DNA from: Pseudoips prasinana
Taxonomy: Eukaryota; Arthropoda; Insecta; Lepidoptera; Nolidae
NCBI GenBank assembly: GCA_951640165.1
Contig: OX621250.1
Location: forward strand, 10,503,501 to 10,567,500
Direction of reading: 5' to 3'
Length of the DNA stretch: 64,000 nucleotides
A model generated the notes under the pieces. It was not told the origin of the DNA, did not search any database, and saw nothing but the letters and a program-made list of their open reading frames with translations. A program made the position numbers and the translations under genes. Position 1 is the stretch's first letter. Each line of letters opens with the position of its first letter. Of this stretch, positions 12,501-23,200 are shown one piece after another.

Positions 12501-15500
12501 GTGTGGGTTGTAGCGGGCTATCTGGTGTCCAGTATTCCTTGATCAGATCAAAGATATCCTCCAAATAATTACGAATATGTATTTTGACCACAGATATTAA
12601 ATGCGCCAGTTGAATCAACAGAAACTCGCGAAAATTGCTATTGTCAGTGGTTCTTACGGCATATAAAAGGCTTGGCGTTACGCGAGATATGTATGGAACA
12701 CATTTTATTCCCAATGACTGGAAGATAAAGGTCACTGAATGTATGACGCTGGCGTGATGTTGCGTTAGCATCGGGTCACGGAGCATCCGCATCAGAGAAG
12801 TAAGAACGATCGCTGGGTAAAATTCATCAAGAATTAGTGGTGACATATTCACTACCATTTCATTTATGTTTGCATCAATATTTTCATCCATTGAAGTGTC
12901 TGTGACTGGTATCAACGTCGACACAGTTTGGAAGTCGATTAAACCTTTATTAACTTTATACTTGTATGGATCTAATGCACCCAACATGCCTAAAACTCGG
13001 ATCGTTTCGCGTCTTTCTCTTGTTTGTTGTTCAGTCTTTAAAAAGTTTAACAGCATTTCCATTAGATGTGGATATTCCGTGTAAGGAGTAACAACGTGTC
13101 CAGTAGCGCTTACGACTTGTCCAAAGGACCAGAGAGCTACACTCCTTTTTTCCAGTTGATTTGGATCTGAAAGGATCTCAACTTGAATAGATAGGAGTTC
13201 TGATAACCATTGATCGAGCGCACTCCCACCTCCATTCACTTCAGCTAAGTCCCCTATTGCTTTTAATATTGTAGATACCATGGTCGGATGATTCGCTTCT
13301 GCTTTCAATTTGGGTACAAGGACATTGAGTATCGTATCTACAAACTGGCGGGTTATCCTGGGCGCGTGAGAAATCATATTATTTACCATCCTTAGGGCTT
13401 GTTCTTTATTTCGTGTGGATTCTGAGTGTTGCAGTTCCATCAGAACTTGTACAAATAGCTGACGTAAAGTTGGTATTGTGTAACTGGGGTTAATGTTGCT
13501 GAGTCTTCCTACCAGACAAAGCGCGAGTTCACTCACATCAGTATTAGAGTCATTGATTGCAACAAACAGACAATTGAGATGTTCTTCTATAGCTAGATAT
13601 CTATCAAAAATCGGATTCGTGAATATTTCGAGCACTCTATACCGCACTTCATGATCAAAATCCGATCGCCCAACAGATAACAGTTTTCCAAGAGACTCGT
13701 CAACTATTACGTTTAATGTTCGCGAATTTGTCTGATTACATCTTTCAACTGCTTTCATCAATAGCTTTGCAGCAGTTTTTACAGCTTCAATTCTTATATC
13801 TTGTTGTTCACTAAGAAGATAATAGTCTGTACATCTCCTTATGAAAGACATTAGGGTATTGTTCCATTCAAAGTCAAATGTACCCAGCGTTCGTAACGCC
13901 AGAACCAACTTGGTAGCATTATAAGGCTCTACCAGCAATGCAGTGGTGAACATTACTATTTGACTCTCTCCATTTGAAGGAGCATATGGCTTTTTCCTCA
14001 ATATCAATGACAACATATTAAGTAATCTGTCTGTTATATCTTTTCTCAATGATGGCAGATTTTGACTAAGTTCCCTGAAACATGTGGTGAGCTGAGGACT
14101 CAAACCTGTTGCACACATTGGGTCCAGTAATTCCTTCACTTCTTTAGCCACCTCTTCTTTCATAGCGAAACCTAATAATGTTACGCAATTAAACAATGGT
14201 GTGTCAGTACCATTGCGCTTTTTAGGCGTATCTCTGACTGGTAATGTCAGTTTAATAATCTCTATTATTCTGCTCAAGTATTGCTTAACATCTGTTTCTA
14301 CTGCTACACAAATAAGGCCCAGTGTAGTGAATGCCATTGCTTTCTCCTTTTCTCTACCACGTAAAAAAGTTATGAGATGGTTTATGGTTGATTGGAGATG
14401 CCTTTTGGCAAAGGCTTCTCGGTTAAAAGCAGCAAGTCTAGGAATCATTAGTAATAGCATTTGGTGGACATTGTGAGCTCTTGATATCTGTTGCGCCATT
14501 ACGTCTGAAATAATAATTAGTCTTAATTAGCATGATATACATAAGTTTAATAATATTGATGTTGTTACTTTAAGACCTACCTTGTATGTGTAATTTTTGT
14601 CAAATTAATTAATTTACATTATTTGATTCATAATCTCAAGCTCTATCAAACATTACACACCTTATATGCATTTCTAATTGAAATTTATTGTCTTTCAAGG
14701 TTTTCTATTTACTTTCTTAAGTTAATATTCAAAATTATCTTATACAGGGTGGCCGAGGAGTTGACGCTCAAACACAAATTTAGATACTTTATGATGAGGA
14801 GTATCTGAATCACCCTAATTTTGAACTTTCAAATAAATTTTAAGTCAGTTCTGCAATGATAAGATAAACCATACTTTTTAGTTATTAGTTAGTTAAGTTC
14901 AAAATTACGGTTTGAGCTCAGGATCAATCAAAATTCTATCTCGAAAACTATGCAAAATCATAAGAACCGACATGTGACATGATCATATGACACCTTTATC
15001 ACCTTATGATGAAGAGTACCCGAATCTCCCCCAGATTCGGGTACTCTTCATCATCTTCAGTATCTAAATTTTGCGTTTGAATGTCAACTCCTCAGCTACC
15101 CTATATAATGCTATTTCAAATATATCATTAGAACATCCATTACAAAATATATTGTAGGTAATAATATTATTATTAACCATTTTTTTTTATTTAACATTAT
15201 ATAACTTACATTGTTTCTGTTAATGGCTTTTATTCATTTTCAGTATAGAAGTTGTATTAAAGTGATGTTAAAGTCACAACAACAATATGCTATTCGAATG
15301 TATGAAATTTATAATCAACTTTAACATTTGGAGTCTTAACTAGGTCAATAAGAAGCATTTTAATTTGAATACTGGTATTAATATATATACATTATATGAA
15401 ATTATTGAACAATGTTTGCTCCATTAAATTGTACATTATCATCATTACAATACAAATATAATGAACAATTACAGTATTATTATTTGTACATGTCATATAT

Positions 15501-18237
15501 GTCATGTCATACAAAGAAGATTGACTATTGCAGTCATATGAGAACACACATGAGACCACATGTGAGACAAAATCTATCTCATCGGAGTTAGAAGCCATCA
15601 CCGTGACGGAAATTGGTCTGGAGAGCATCATCATCATTTGTTTCATGTAATTACACCTAAATTCCAGACAAAGTTGAAAGATGATTGCAATACAGCAACT
15701 CTTGACACTCCTGAACTTGAAATATTACATTGGGTACTTTTATATGAATAAAAAAATAAAGTCAAGGCCAGAACTTTATTTTACATAAATATGCTCAATA
15801 AATTCTACCTAGCGGAGGAATTCTAGCATAGTATTATTAGTTTTAATCAAGCTGATAATTTTCATTTAAATGATAAATTGATTGACTGAATAATATCTTA
15901 GCATTATATGTTGCATTCATCAGAGAATTATGTTAACGTTTTATAACGTTTGCTACCGATTATTATGAATAAAAGGTAAAATTCGTAAGATATTATTGTT
16001 TATTCAGTCAATGAAAAATATCAATTGTTTTATTTGAAAACATACTGACAAGTTACAATTTTGGTGTTGGCAACCGGCCAGCTCTAACCATAGCTTCACA
16101 CCAATGAGTATACGAACTCTAACATCTTCTCTTGAAGCTTATGGTGCCCAGAGTACAACAGCACAACATTTTGTGTCATGCTTCCAGCCCAATCTGTCGG
16201 CATAGTTGTACCAATCTTGGTTTGTACAGTGGCTTTGTTAACATATCTGCAATTTGGTTTTCAGTTCCAATCTTTGCAGTACTCATATTTCTGGCAACCG
16301 GCCAGCTCTAACCATAGCTTCACACCAATGAGTATACGAACTCTAACAAATTATGGAAAACACCAAATGTTGAATCTATGTTGTTTATCCCTTAACCAGG
16401 CTTTCCTATTTTTTTCAACTGTCTTTGAACCTTATTCCAATGTGATATGGCTGACATACGGCTGTGTACTATATGTATTGTATAGTACACATCCTGGTTA
16501 AGGGTTATCAAACACATGTCCTCATGTAAAGCTGTCCATTAACCCAGTAAATATTGAAAATCAATTTAAAATTTACCTTTTTCTTTAGTATTTTTGCTTT
16601 CACAGACTCATCAAGGCCTTTTGGTATTAGCTCATTAATGTGCTACTTATAATAAAATTTATCATCTCACTTGCCACTCATCAGATACAAAACAAAAATT
16701 AATTTAGCAATTCTTACTGTAATAATATGGATAGTTTTACAACAAGATGGGAGTTAATTTAAGTATGGGAAAATAAAACAATTTATAGTGAACTTACAAG
16801 AAAGCTGTTTTGTTTTTCATTTCTTCACCTATTGTATTCAATGTGTAATTATATAATTTGTGACAGCATAGATGGACTAATCTCATATTATCTAAGTATA
16901 AAATTGCATTGAAATTAACAAATTAATTGTTAGATGTATTTTAATACCAAAGTGCTGAATGTTTTTTTTCATTATTTATTGGCTGTGATGAGTTGTGAGT
17001 ATTTATAACTTTTTAAAGTGTGACATACATAATTTTTATTCTTACCTGAACAAATCTTCTCATACTTATCAGCAATAAGGATTTTACAGACACCAGACTC
17101 AAAGATTGGAGCATGCTGGAGTTTCTCATCAGGAAACTGTGGCACTGTCCAAGAACTCTGCACTTTAGAGTTCAGAGTGTTCATTTCGTCAGATATGTCC
17201 TGCTCTGAATCCAGTTTCTGCATTAGTGCTGTGTATTTTTTCTCCCAAGTAGCGTTTGAACACCTTAGTAGTTCATTTAGTATTAATAATGCCCCGTGAA
17301 CATGCTCATCTCTTGTTAGTCCTCTTTCCCTCCCTGGTTCATCAAATGACAGCATAGCTTGCTCATATGACTGTATGTACCAATGAGCTTTATTACTCTG
17401 TTCAGGGATCTCTCTCTGAGTTGTCACAACAAATGCTGCTCGCAATGCCTTTGCAGCTGCTTCTCTTATCTGTTCCTTAGGGTCTCTCAAAGCTATCATA
17501 ATATGGTTAAAAAATCCATTAATCTGCTGAAAGAAGTATGATGGCATAGAAATGGCCAATTCCCTCAAGATTAATACAGCTGATAACCTCTTGCCTTCAT
17601 TTCTTTCTTCTGCAAGCCATTCATAACACCGCTTAATTTCTGTCTCCACATATTCAGCTCTCTTTATGCCTAAAGTAAGAGCTAGTTTACCCATAGTTTT
17701 AGCTCCTAGTTCCAATACTGTGCTGTCAGTTGATGGAAACACATTCCTTAAATAGTGAGCATAGCGTATGTTTCTTGTTTTTGTGGTTTCTGTATCTCCA
17801 CCAATTAGGCAAACTGAAATAATATAATAGGGTCAGTTTTTATACAGAAAATCAAATTAAAGTTGTGTAATTTGACATAAGTATATATTTAATTTTTCTA
17901 ACATAACTATCAACCTAATTAGAATTATCGAATAAAAATGCCTACTACAATCAGATTCTTACTGCTGTTGATCAAATGAGTTAATGAGAAAATCATAACC
18001 TATATGATATATACCTATAGTCAGTATCCCAGCTTTTTTCTCATTATTATCGTAGCTGCAGGTAAGAGCATGGATCTGCTGGTTGAAATCATCGAGCACT
18101 TGCGTCAGAGCTTCAGGAGACATCTCACGAAGGTCTGTTTTGGTAAAATGTAACAGCTCCCGAATAGCCTTGTGCCGTGTTTCCGCATGGCGAGACTTCA
18201 GCCCCGCCACCAGATCGGGCACCTGATAACTTGTCAT
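6415..18237 (-). CDS. Tor: Target of rapamycin (TOR) kinase gene, 5' part, seven exons (whole model)
   Basis: TOR is the PI3K-related serine/threonine kinase at the heart of TORC1/TORC2, coupling nutrient and insulin signals to growth at lysosomes and the cytoplasm. I join exons 18237-18015, 17813-17046, 14504-11929, 11848-11679, 11594-11309, 10718-8977 and 6574-6415. Every junction is GT-AG and the reading phase carries through without a break to 1,975 codons. The translation follows animal TOR from end to end: an N-terminal GLKSR..REMS block, long HEAT-repeat array, FAT domain (WYEKLHNW, GAFYRSILA, WLQVIPQLIARID) and the start of FRB (ILWH, EASRLYF, YGRDL). The rest of FRB, the kinase and FATC are not in the window. 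The model is slightly shorter than human TOR to the same point. It could be one of two lepidopteran TOR paralogs. The start at 18237 matches other TORs best; an in-frame ATG at 18297 would add 20 residues. Confidence 0.93.
6945..7085 (-). repeat. Dispersed repeat, copy 2 of 3
   Basis: Reads on the minus strand as AAAAGGTTTTTATTCACGTA, then AGCGCTTGTAAATAGTCAG and AACATGTTC, followed by AT-rich sequence with TTATTTCTAGGTACATATAG, the same order as at 841-1020. Confidence 0.75.
7379..7640 (-). mobile_element. Non-autonomous Helitron, 3' part
   Basis: On the minus strand it ends CGCGGACGAAGTCGCGGGAA then CAGCTAG followed by T: a CGCG..CGCG hairpin about 10 bp before the CTAG terminus, as Helitrons require. 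Internal TTTTTGTCTGTCTGTCTGTT is shared with other Helitron fragments here. The 5' end is not defined. Confidence 0.7.
7743..8316 (+). repeat. Dispersed repeat of the GGTTCC ... CTTGGCCGG type, long variant
   Basis: Begins TAGGCTTCCGTAGTTAAATG, contains TGTCTGTCTGTTTGTC and a GAGGGTTCCCCATACATAG block, and closes GCACTTGGCCGGTTTTTAA. The end motif matches three shorter elements at 42155, 45955 and 52741. Such sequences are common in moth genomes, but I cannot assign a transposon class. Confidence 0.65.
8560..8791 (+). mobile_element. Non-autonomous Helitron, 3' part
   Basis: Starts around a TTTTTGTCTGTTTGTCTGTA block and continues through AACTCAAAAAGTACTCCATG to CGCGGGTAAAACCGCGGGGC then GCAGCTAG|T. 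The inverted CGCGG ... CCGCG forms the terminal hairpin. The 5' TC end could not be placed. Confidence 0.7.
8977..10718 (-). CDS. Tor: TOR exon 6 (FAT domain and beginning of FRB)
   Basis: This exon encodes about residues 1342-1921, starting EQEYRRNPSKQVIESLIHINNK. It covers most of the FAT domain: MRCLEALGEW, ELTAVVGESYQRAYGA, WWLRLQGGQRLVEDWRKM, FFKSISLSNG, DTLRLLTLWFDHGHHP, WLQVIPQLIARID. It enters the FRB at IKVAILWH. Within FRB the stretch after ILWH reads DQVFIALDEAS, where animal TORs normally have WHEG-type residues, an unusual replacement in a well-conserved helix. Confidence 0.93.
10719..11308 (-). other. TOR intron 5
   Basis: A 590-bp AT-rich intron. I see no repeat copy, RNA gene or conserved element in it. 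GTGTGCGTGCAAG and GTGTGCGTGTC stretches near 10950-11010 are mildly GT-rich only. Confidence 0.6.
11309..11594 (-). CDS. Tor: TOR exon 5 (start of FAT domain)
   Basis: The acceptor GTCTGCAG|GG restores the split arginine codon. The translation runs ACSTLAQNYPQLASELFNAAFMSCWTEL to CRAYAKALYYK, matching the family's LFNAAF.SCW and CRAYAKAL..K motifs at the N-terminal edge of the FAT domain. It ends in phase 0 at a GTAAG donor. Confidence 0.93.
11679..11848 (-). CDS. Tor: TOR exon 4
   Basis: The acceptor TTTCCAG|GTG lies at 11849-11851. The translation ends in ISKDDWMEWLRRLSVGFLTESNSPAIR, a hallmark of TOR just before the FAT domain (SKDDW.EWLRRLS is almost invariant). The donor ATTCG|GTAATC leaves phase 2. 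Introns on both sides are under 100 bp, in contrast with the multi-kilobase introns elsewhere in the window. Confidence 0.92.
11929..14504 (-). CDS. Tor: TOR exon 3 (main HEAT-repeat array)
   Basis: This is the largest exon, 2,576 nt, encoding roughly residues 331-1189. Landmarks include IPRLAAFNREAF, LGRLSNINPSYTIPTLRQL, GDLAEVNGGGSALDQW, RRETIRVLGMLGALDPYKYKVN, LDEFYPAIVLTSLMRMLRDP and FIFQSLGIKCVPYISRV. These are alpha-helical HEAT repeats that form the scaffold bound by Raptor/Rictor-type partners. No internal stop occurs. The 3' end is best placed before GTACGT at 11928, which gives phase 0 and meets exon 4 in frame. Confidence 0.93.
14745..15103. mobile_element. MITE with 60-bp inverted ends and an internal perfect hairpin
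   Basis: Ends CAGGGTGGCCGAGGAGTTGA and TCAACTCCTCAGCTACCCTA, flanked by TA on both sides, with inverted similarity running about 65 bp inward (ATTTAGATACT, GATGAGGAGTA). Near the right end a 21-bp perfect stem with a CCCCC loop occupies 15007-15053. TA flanks point to a Tc1/mariner-type source, which is an inference. Confidence 0.8.
16040..16348 (-). mobile_element. Copia-type LTR retrotransposon remnant
   Basis: On the minus strand: an LTR start TGTTAGAGTTCG (16348 down to 16293), then the end of a Pol frame with the copia RNase H motif ENQIADMLTK and a stop near 16170, then a purine tract AAGAGAAGA, then the same LTR start again from 16124 downward. The two LTR pieces are identical over 56 bp. 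Nearly all of gag-pol has been deleted. The LTR's far end is not resolved. Confidence 0.78.
17046..17813 (-). CDS. Tor: TOR exon 2 (N-terminal HEAT repeats)
   Basis: Acceptor ATTTCAG|TTT and donor TTCAG|GTAAG frame about 256 codons. The translation carries conserved TOR blocks: AHYLRNVFPS, SAVLILRELAISMPSYFFQQI and DEHVHGALLILNELLRCSNATWE. The segment after NATWEKKY is variable in insects and is short here. It joins exon 3 in phase 1. Confidence 0.92.
18015..18237 (-). CDS. Tor: TOR exon 1 (start codon; first HEAT unit)
   Basis: This exon encodes residues 1-74, beginning MTSYQVPDLVAGLKSR, like the fly and human N termini where GLKSR/LRSR is followed by a REMS motif. It ends with a clean donor (ATAG|GTATAT) in phase 1. 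An upstream in-frame ATG at 18297 exists, but its extra residues resemble nothing in the family and run into AT-rich sequence, so I prefer 18237. The 5' UTR is not defined. Confidence 0.88.
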
Positions 18238-18992
18238 TTCGTTAAATGCAAACCACAAGTCCGATCCCCAGTAAAATATGAGATAATTATATATCAAATG
18301 AGATTACATTCTTGACAAATTTCAAATGTACTTCACATTATTAACTTATACAATATCTTCCAGGTTTTACACTTAGTTTCACTTTAAGACAAATCTAATT
18401 CTAGGTCATTCGAAGTTTTCACGAATATACGTAAATAGTTGGACCAATTTTTTAACAATCCAAACGTAAACAAATTAACAATACATGCGGCCATTGACCA
18501 CATAATTTTCGTCCTAAAACTAAAATCACTAAAATATAAAACTGCATCAGTATACAATAAAAAAATTATATACATTATTTTGGCAGAAGTAGAATAATTT
18601 ATTGACTTAAATGGTTAAATATTGGTGTATAATGGTTTACAAAAATCTAATACTGGTTTTGGAGAATGTGATATATGGATCACAATATTGAACATAATAA
18701 TAATAAAATACGTAATTTATAAATTTTAATCTGTTAATATCTATGCACACATCGCACACGTAATTAGTATTTTTTAAAATTATCATTTATTGATTTATTA
18801 ATATAGTAAAGGGAGATTTACTTCCGATCATCCCTTCTCCTATTGTTAAATGTTGATATGGTGCTGTAAGTAAGTGGCACTACTTTTGAGCACCACAAAT
18901 ATAATAATAATATGATTTGTTATGTGTCCTCTATCTATCCATATCCAGAATGTTGATCCATATAAGCTCTTTCTCATACTTAGGCTAACTTC

Positions 18993-19076
18993 GAGTTATT
19001 TTAAAGTTCCTCATCGGTTAGATAATTTAATTAGGTACTTAGATTATCTAACCAACGAGTAAGTTTAAAATAACTC
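18993..19076. repeat. Imperfect 84-bp hairpin in the intergenic region
   Basis: Arms of about 34 bp (GAGTTATTTTAAA ... GGTTAGATAAT and its inverted counterpart) surround a short AT-rich loop, with a few mismatches. It could be a small MITE or a transcribed stem. No other copy was seen in the window. Confidence 0.6.
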
Positions 19077-19600
19077 ATCATGAATTTGAAATGTAAAAAA
19101 ATAACATATTTTCCTTGCTGCCAGTGCTTCTTATTAATTAAGTTTTCATTTGCACTTATGACCTTATGTCCTATTGAGTTTAATGGTTAAATTCTCCTTC
19201 TTAAACTCGCCAAACTCTAGTTTTAAGTTAAACAGAAATTTCTCATTTTTATAAGATTGTTTCTATATTCATTGGGAAATATTCATTGGTCAAACTCACA
19301 GTTATTATATTCCTCCTAAGGAAAAATATGCATTGTAAATGACTACTATAAACATGAGGCTCTTTTTTTAAATTGGGATATACGAGATGTTGATCTTTAT
19401 TATGCTGTTCATAGTTCAACCCTTCCAAAATTTCATGGATTGTGGACTTTACCCATACACGACCAATAAACTTTTAGTAGAATTATTTCAAGATTTTGTA
19501 GTTCGAATCAAAAGTAAATTTTGCTCCGTATTTTGAATATAGGTAATAAATGTACATAAAATTTCATTACGTAATAATTTTAATCTATGCGTTTGACGTA

Positions 19601-19735
19601 CAGACGCCAGCACATCCAGCTACCCCAATCTGTCAAATTTCTTTCATAGATTTTCAGCTTTATTATAAAAGCATAAGGTTCACTTTCAATGGGGGAAATG
19701 TGACAGATTGGGATAGCTTGATGTGCTGGCGTCTG
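19601..19735 (-). mobile_element. 135-bp MITE, copy 1 of 3
   Basis: Inverted ends CAGACGCCAGCACATC ... GATGTGCTGGCGTCTG, each flanked by TA, with further inverted similarity (CCCCAATCTGTCAAATTT). The loop region is AT-rich. It is oriented opposite to the copies at 33492 and 44558, judged by the CCTTATGCTTTT block. It sits about 490 bp upstream of the UBE4B start codon. Confidence 0.88.
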
Positions 19736-20225
19736 TACAACTCAAAATCAAATTAGCAAGTATTAATAAAATCAAGCCATTTTACAATCTTATATAATGA
19801 TTTCACGCGTAAGCGTATTTTTATTTTAATTTAGTAACATTATTTTATTTAATTATTTTTGATTCAATCCTACCCAAAAAGCAGTACAATACATAGATAG
19901 TACTCTAGAACATAATATTATGTATGTCCTACGCATATAACACTTCGTCTTTCTCTTTTTATCATAAAGTATTTGGCTAAGAATGACAAAGATAGAGTAT
20001 GTAAGCTTTTGTTAAGCCTGGAGTTCGGACAAGGATGACGCGTGTATTTTCAATACTTTCTCGTCATTGTATTAACCACAAACGTCAAACAGCTGAGCGA
20101 GGTGACTGACTGACTCGCGGTTGTGTGGCTTACTCTTTATTCTTATGCACAATTTGGGAACTAAATTCAAAGGAAATAGTGGTTTCAACAAGTGTTACCT
20201 AACGTGCAAAATATAATCTTTCACC

Positions 20226-20249
20226 ATGAGCGAGCTGAGTCAAGAAGAG
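20226..20249 (+). CDS. Ube4B: UBE4B exon 1 (start codon)
   Basis: Only eight codons, MSELSQEE, followed by GTAAGTAG. The ATG is preceded by TTTCACC, a favourable context. The exon is too short to stand alone. It is supported because it joins exon 2 in phase 0 to give the E(E/D)[10 protein letters not shown] terminus seen in UBE4B proteins. Confidence 0.88.
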
Positions 20250-23200
20250 GTAAGTAGTAAATTTGTTTTGTAAACGAACCTTGGCGTAATGCGTATGGCC
20301 AATCTAATTTCGTAACAAAACAATGCATCTGTGTGGGCTGCTCTCGCGAGCTTTGGGACGTGACACGTGCTGCAGGACCTCATGTCCCTGTTTTTCAGAT
20401 ACGGAGACGGCGTCTGGCGCGCCTGGCCGCGCTGAGTGGCGCTGGCTCGGCACCACCCGTCAGCCCGCCTTCCACCCCGGGCGCGTCTGTGCTGCCCGAC
20501 CTGCAGGCCTTCTGCCCCGCACCCGCTGCGCAAGGCTCCACAGAGCCCACTACTCCAGAAGTCGTTAACACAAACAAAGAACCCAGCTATTCAGATGAAG
20601 TTAAAAATGAAGTAACAGACCAGACAAAAATACCCCCAGATGGTTTAATTGTTACTGAAAAGACAGACAGTACTCTTTTAGATGAAATGCCTGATACAAA
20701 AATGGCAGATTTGTCTCAGACAAGACAATACAACAGTTTCGACTCAATGGGGGATGACACATTGCTGAGTTGTGGGTCTGTGAGGGTGGGGAGTCTACCA
20801 CAGTCTACAGTTGGTGCATCAGAAGGGGCATCTATAAGAGAAGACAGCACTTCAAGGTCAATATCCCCTGCACAGTTTGCAGAGCCATCACCAGTACGGC
20901 CTCGGCCCAGTAATGCATCACCTAGTTGCTCACGACGGTCCCTGTCCATGGAGGTGGATGATGTATCAGATAGAAACTCACAGTCAGAAACACAGCAGGA
21001 ACCAATGGAGGTAAGTAATGATGCAACCTTTATGACCCATTTTTCTGGGAAAATAACATCATGCTATGCTTCATCTACTTTACATATTCATCACTGCATG
21101 CTGGGAAACAGTTGTGACAAATTAAGCACATTAAAATATGTCAATTTATGTTATACCATGTATAAACAAAGAAAAGAAATTTGATAAATCATAATAATAT
21201 TATATTATCATTATTTCAAATGTTATTGTTTTGTCCTTATGTTTACTGAACTACTATTCACATTTCAATTAAAAAAGAAACGTAAAGTAGACAACAAAAC
21301 TGCATGCTAATGTATGCAGGCTATTAGATAAACCCACAATTAATACCCAGTAAAATAATTCTTTCAATAGGACTCCTCAGTCAGACCCAGTCAGTGTTGA
21401 GTATGTGACAAATATGTGCAAACTATTTACTATACACAATATATAGCCTTTGTAATTTGCTTTGAATAACAAAGGGAATGAAAATACATCATTCACTTCA
21501 TACTATACATGGCTTAAAGGATAGCAAAATACAAAAACAAAAAAAAATAGCAATAAAAACATCACAATTATACAGTTGCCTGACTCCCCAAAGCTAAGAC
21601 TAGCTAAAGGTATAAAGATCATGGCTGAAAAATCTTCAATTGTCAATAACTCTTCTGTACTTTTTACTAGAAAGAGTATTCATAGTTGCATTCATAGAAC
21701 CGTTCCAAATTTAAATAGGTATGCCTAGGGAGGTAGTTTTTAAAGATTTGATGTTGTTCTTTCTTTGTCTATAGCTAGGCATTTTACTTAACTGCTGGGA
21801 TGATATGTTTAGTGGTTTTACTGTCCTCTACATGCTACACTAACTGAGGCAGGGAAACTGCAAAGAAATGCCAGGCTTTGGTAATCTAATAAAACAATAC
21901 ATATATTATGTAATAATATTTTTATATTCTTTATTAGTGATGATAATCAAAAATATATTAATTTAATGAAAAACCTAATTATTATGATGTGCCTAGCCTT
22001 AAAGACATGTATAAACTAAATGATAATAAACATCTACGAGGTCATCCATTAGAACTTTGGGAAAACTCATCTAAAAAGAAATCAATGAAGCATTTCTTGC
22101 CTAATAGTGTTGTAAAAGCGTGGAACAAACTACCAGAAAGAATAGTCATGGCTCCGACATTAAATTCCTTCAAGAACAGATTGGACAAGGAAATCATCTC
22201 CAAGCTATTTGATACTCACGCATCAGCTAATTAGCTGCTAGTGTGTAACACAAAATAATAATAACAAAAAAAAGATATGTTAAGGTTTTGTAAGTATGTC
22301 TCTTAATAAAATACTGTGTCATATTTATTTATCTCACTATTTTTATTTAATGGGTTATCAATATTACTTTTTGTGTCTCTGACCTATAAATGTCCCTTTG
22401 TGTTGGTTTTGCTTGCTTGCATAACACTCCAACAACACTTGCATAACTAGTATGATCTGTATAATTAGCAATGCCAACAATAGGTCTAGTAAATAAAGTG
22501 CTGTGATTGTTAATAAACAAATAATCATAAATTCATTTCAATATTTCTAATAGTAAACTACTCCCAAAAGTTGAAGGAACAATACTTCACCAATTTTTTT
22601 TACTGATTTTATTCAAATAAGATCTGATAACAGATTCTTATAGGGAGGACTTGTCCACACTGAGGCTACCTTGTGTCCCAGTCCAAGTAGCTGTTCTAAA
22701 CACCCAGTTTACTCTTTTATAGACATTGTATCTTTTTGTGATATCTACATTCCAGTACTTCACTATGTTGTATCTATAATAGCAAAACTTGTTGCCATTA
22801 ATTGATAATATCTTAACTTCCAAGTATATCTTCCATCTATAAGTTTATTGGGTATTTATATAGGTACATACACCAGTACGGGTAAAGATTGATCAATTTA
22901 ATTATATAAAGCGCAAGTTCGGCCGCATATGGAATACTGCTGCCATCTCTGGGCCGGGGCACCACAGTATCAACTTCTTCCTTTTGATCGCATACAACAT
23001 CGTGCAGCTCGAATGGTCGTTGACGACGGGAGTCCCACTATTTGGCTTGATACTCTTACCCTGCTGAGAGACGTGGCGTCTCTATGTGTCCTTTACCGCA
23101 TTTACCAAGGGGAGTGTTCAGAGGAATTGTTCGAGCTTATACCTGCCGCCACATTCCGCCACAGACCCTCTGGATCACCTGGATGAATGGTCATCTACCA

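Larger units (their letters stand above)
14505..17045 (-). other. TOR intron 2
   Basis: A 2.5 kb intron with a MITE (14745-15103), a copia remnant (16040-16348) and AT-rich remainder. A loose inverted repeat (GACTGAATAATATCTTA at about 15884 against TAAGATATTATTGTTTATTC at about 15988) encloses about 100 bp. Bases 15104-15880 and 16510-17045 show no recognisable feature. Confidence 0.6.
18238..20225. promoter_or_regulatory. Intergenic region between divergent TOR and UBE4B start codons
   Basis: About 2 kb separates the two ATGs, so both 5' UTRs and promoters must lie here unless non-coding first exons sit elsewhere. It contains an imperfect 84-bp hairpin (18993-19076) and one 135-bp MITE (19601-19735). 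From about 20030 to 20225 the sequence is less AT-rich, with CAGCTG and TGACTGACTGACTC motifs, and is the likeliest UBE4B promoter and leader. I see no convincing TATA box or initiator that could be placed with confidence. The rest is AT-rich and unassigned. Confidence 0.4.

Noticed and set aside
16178..16501. Plus-strand frame of 107 codons
   Set aside because: Lies opposite the copia RNase H end, whose minus-strand motif ENQIADMLTK and stop are far better supported.
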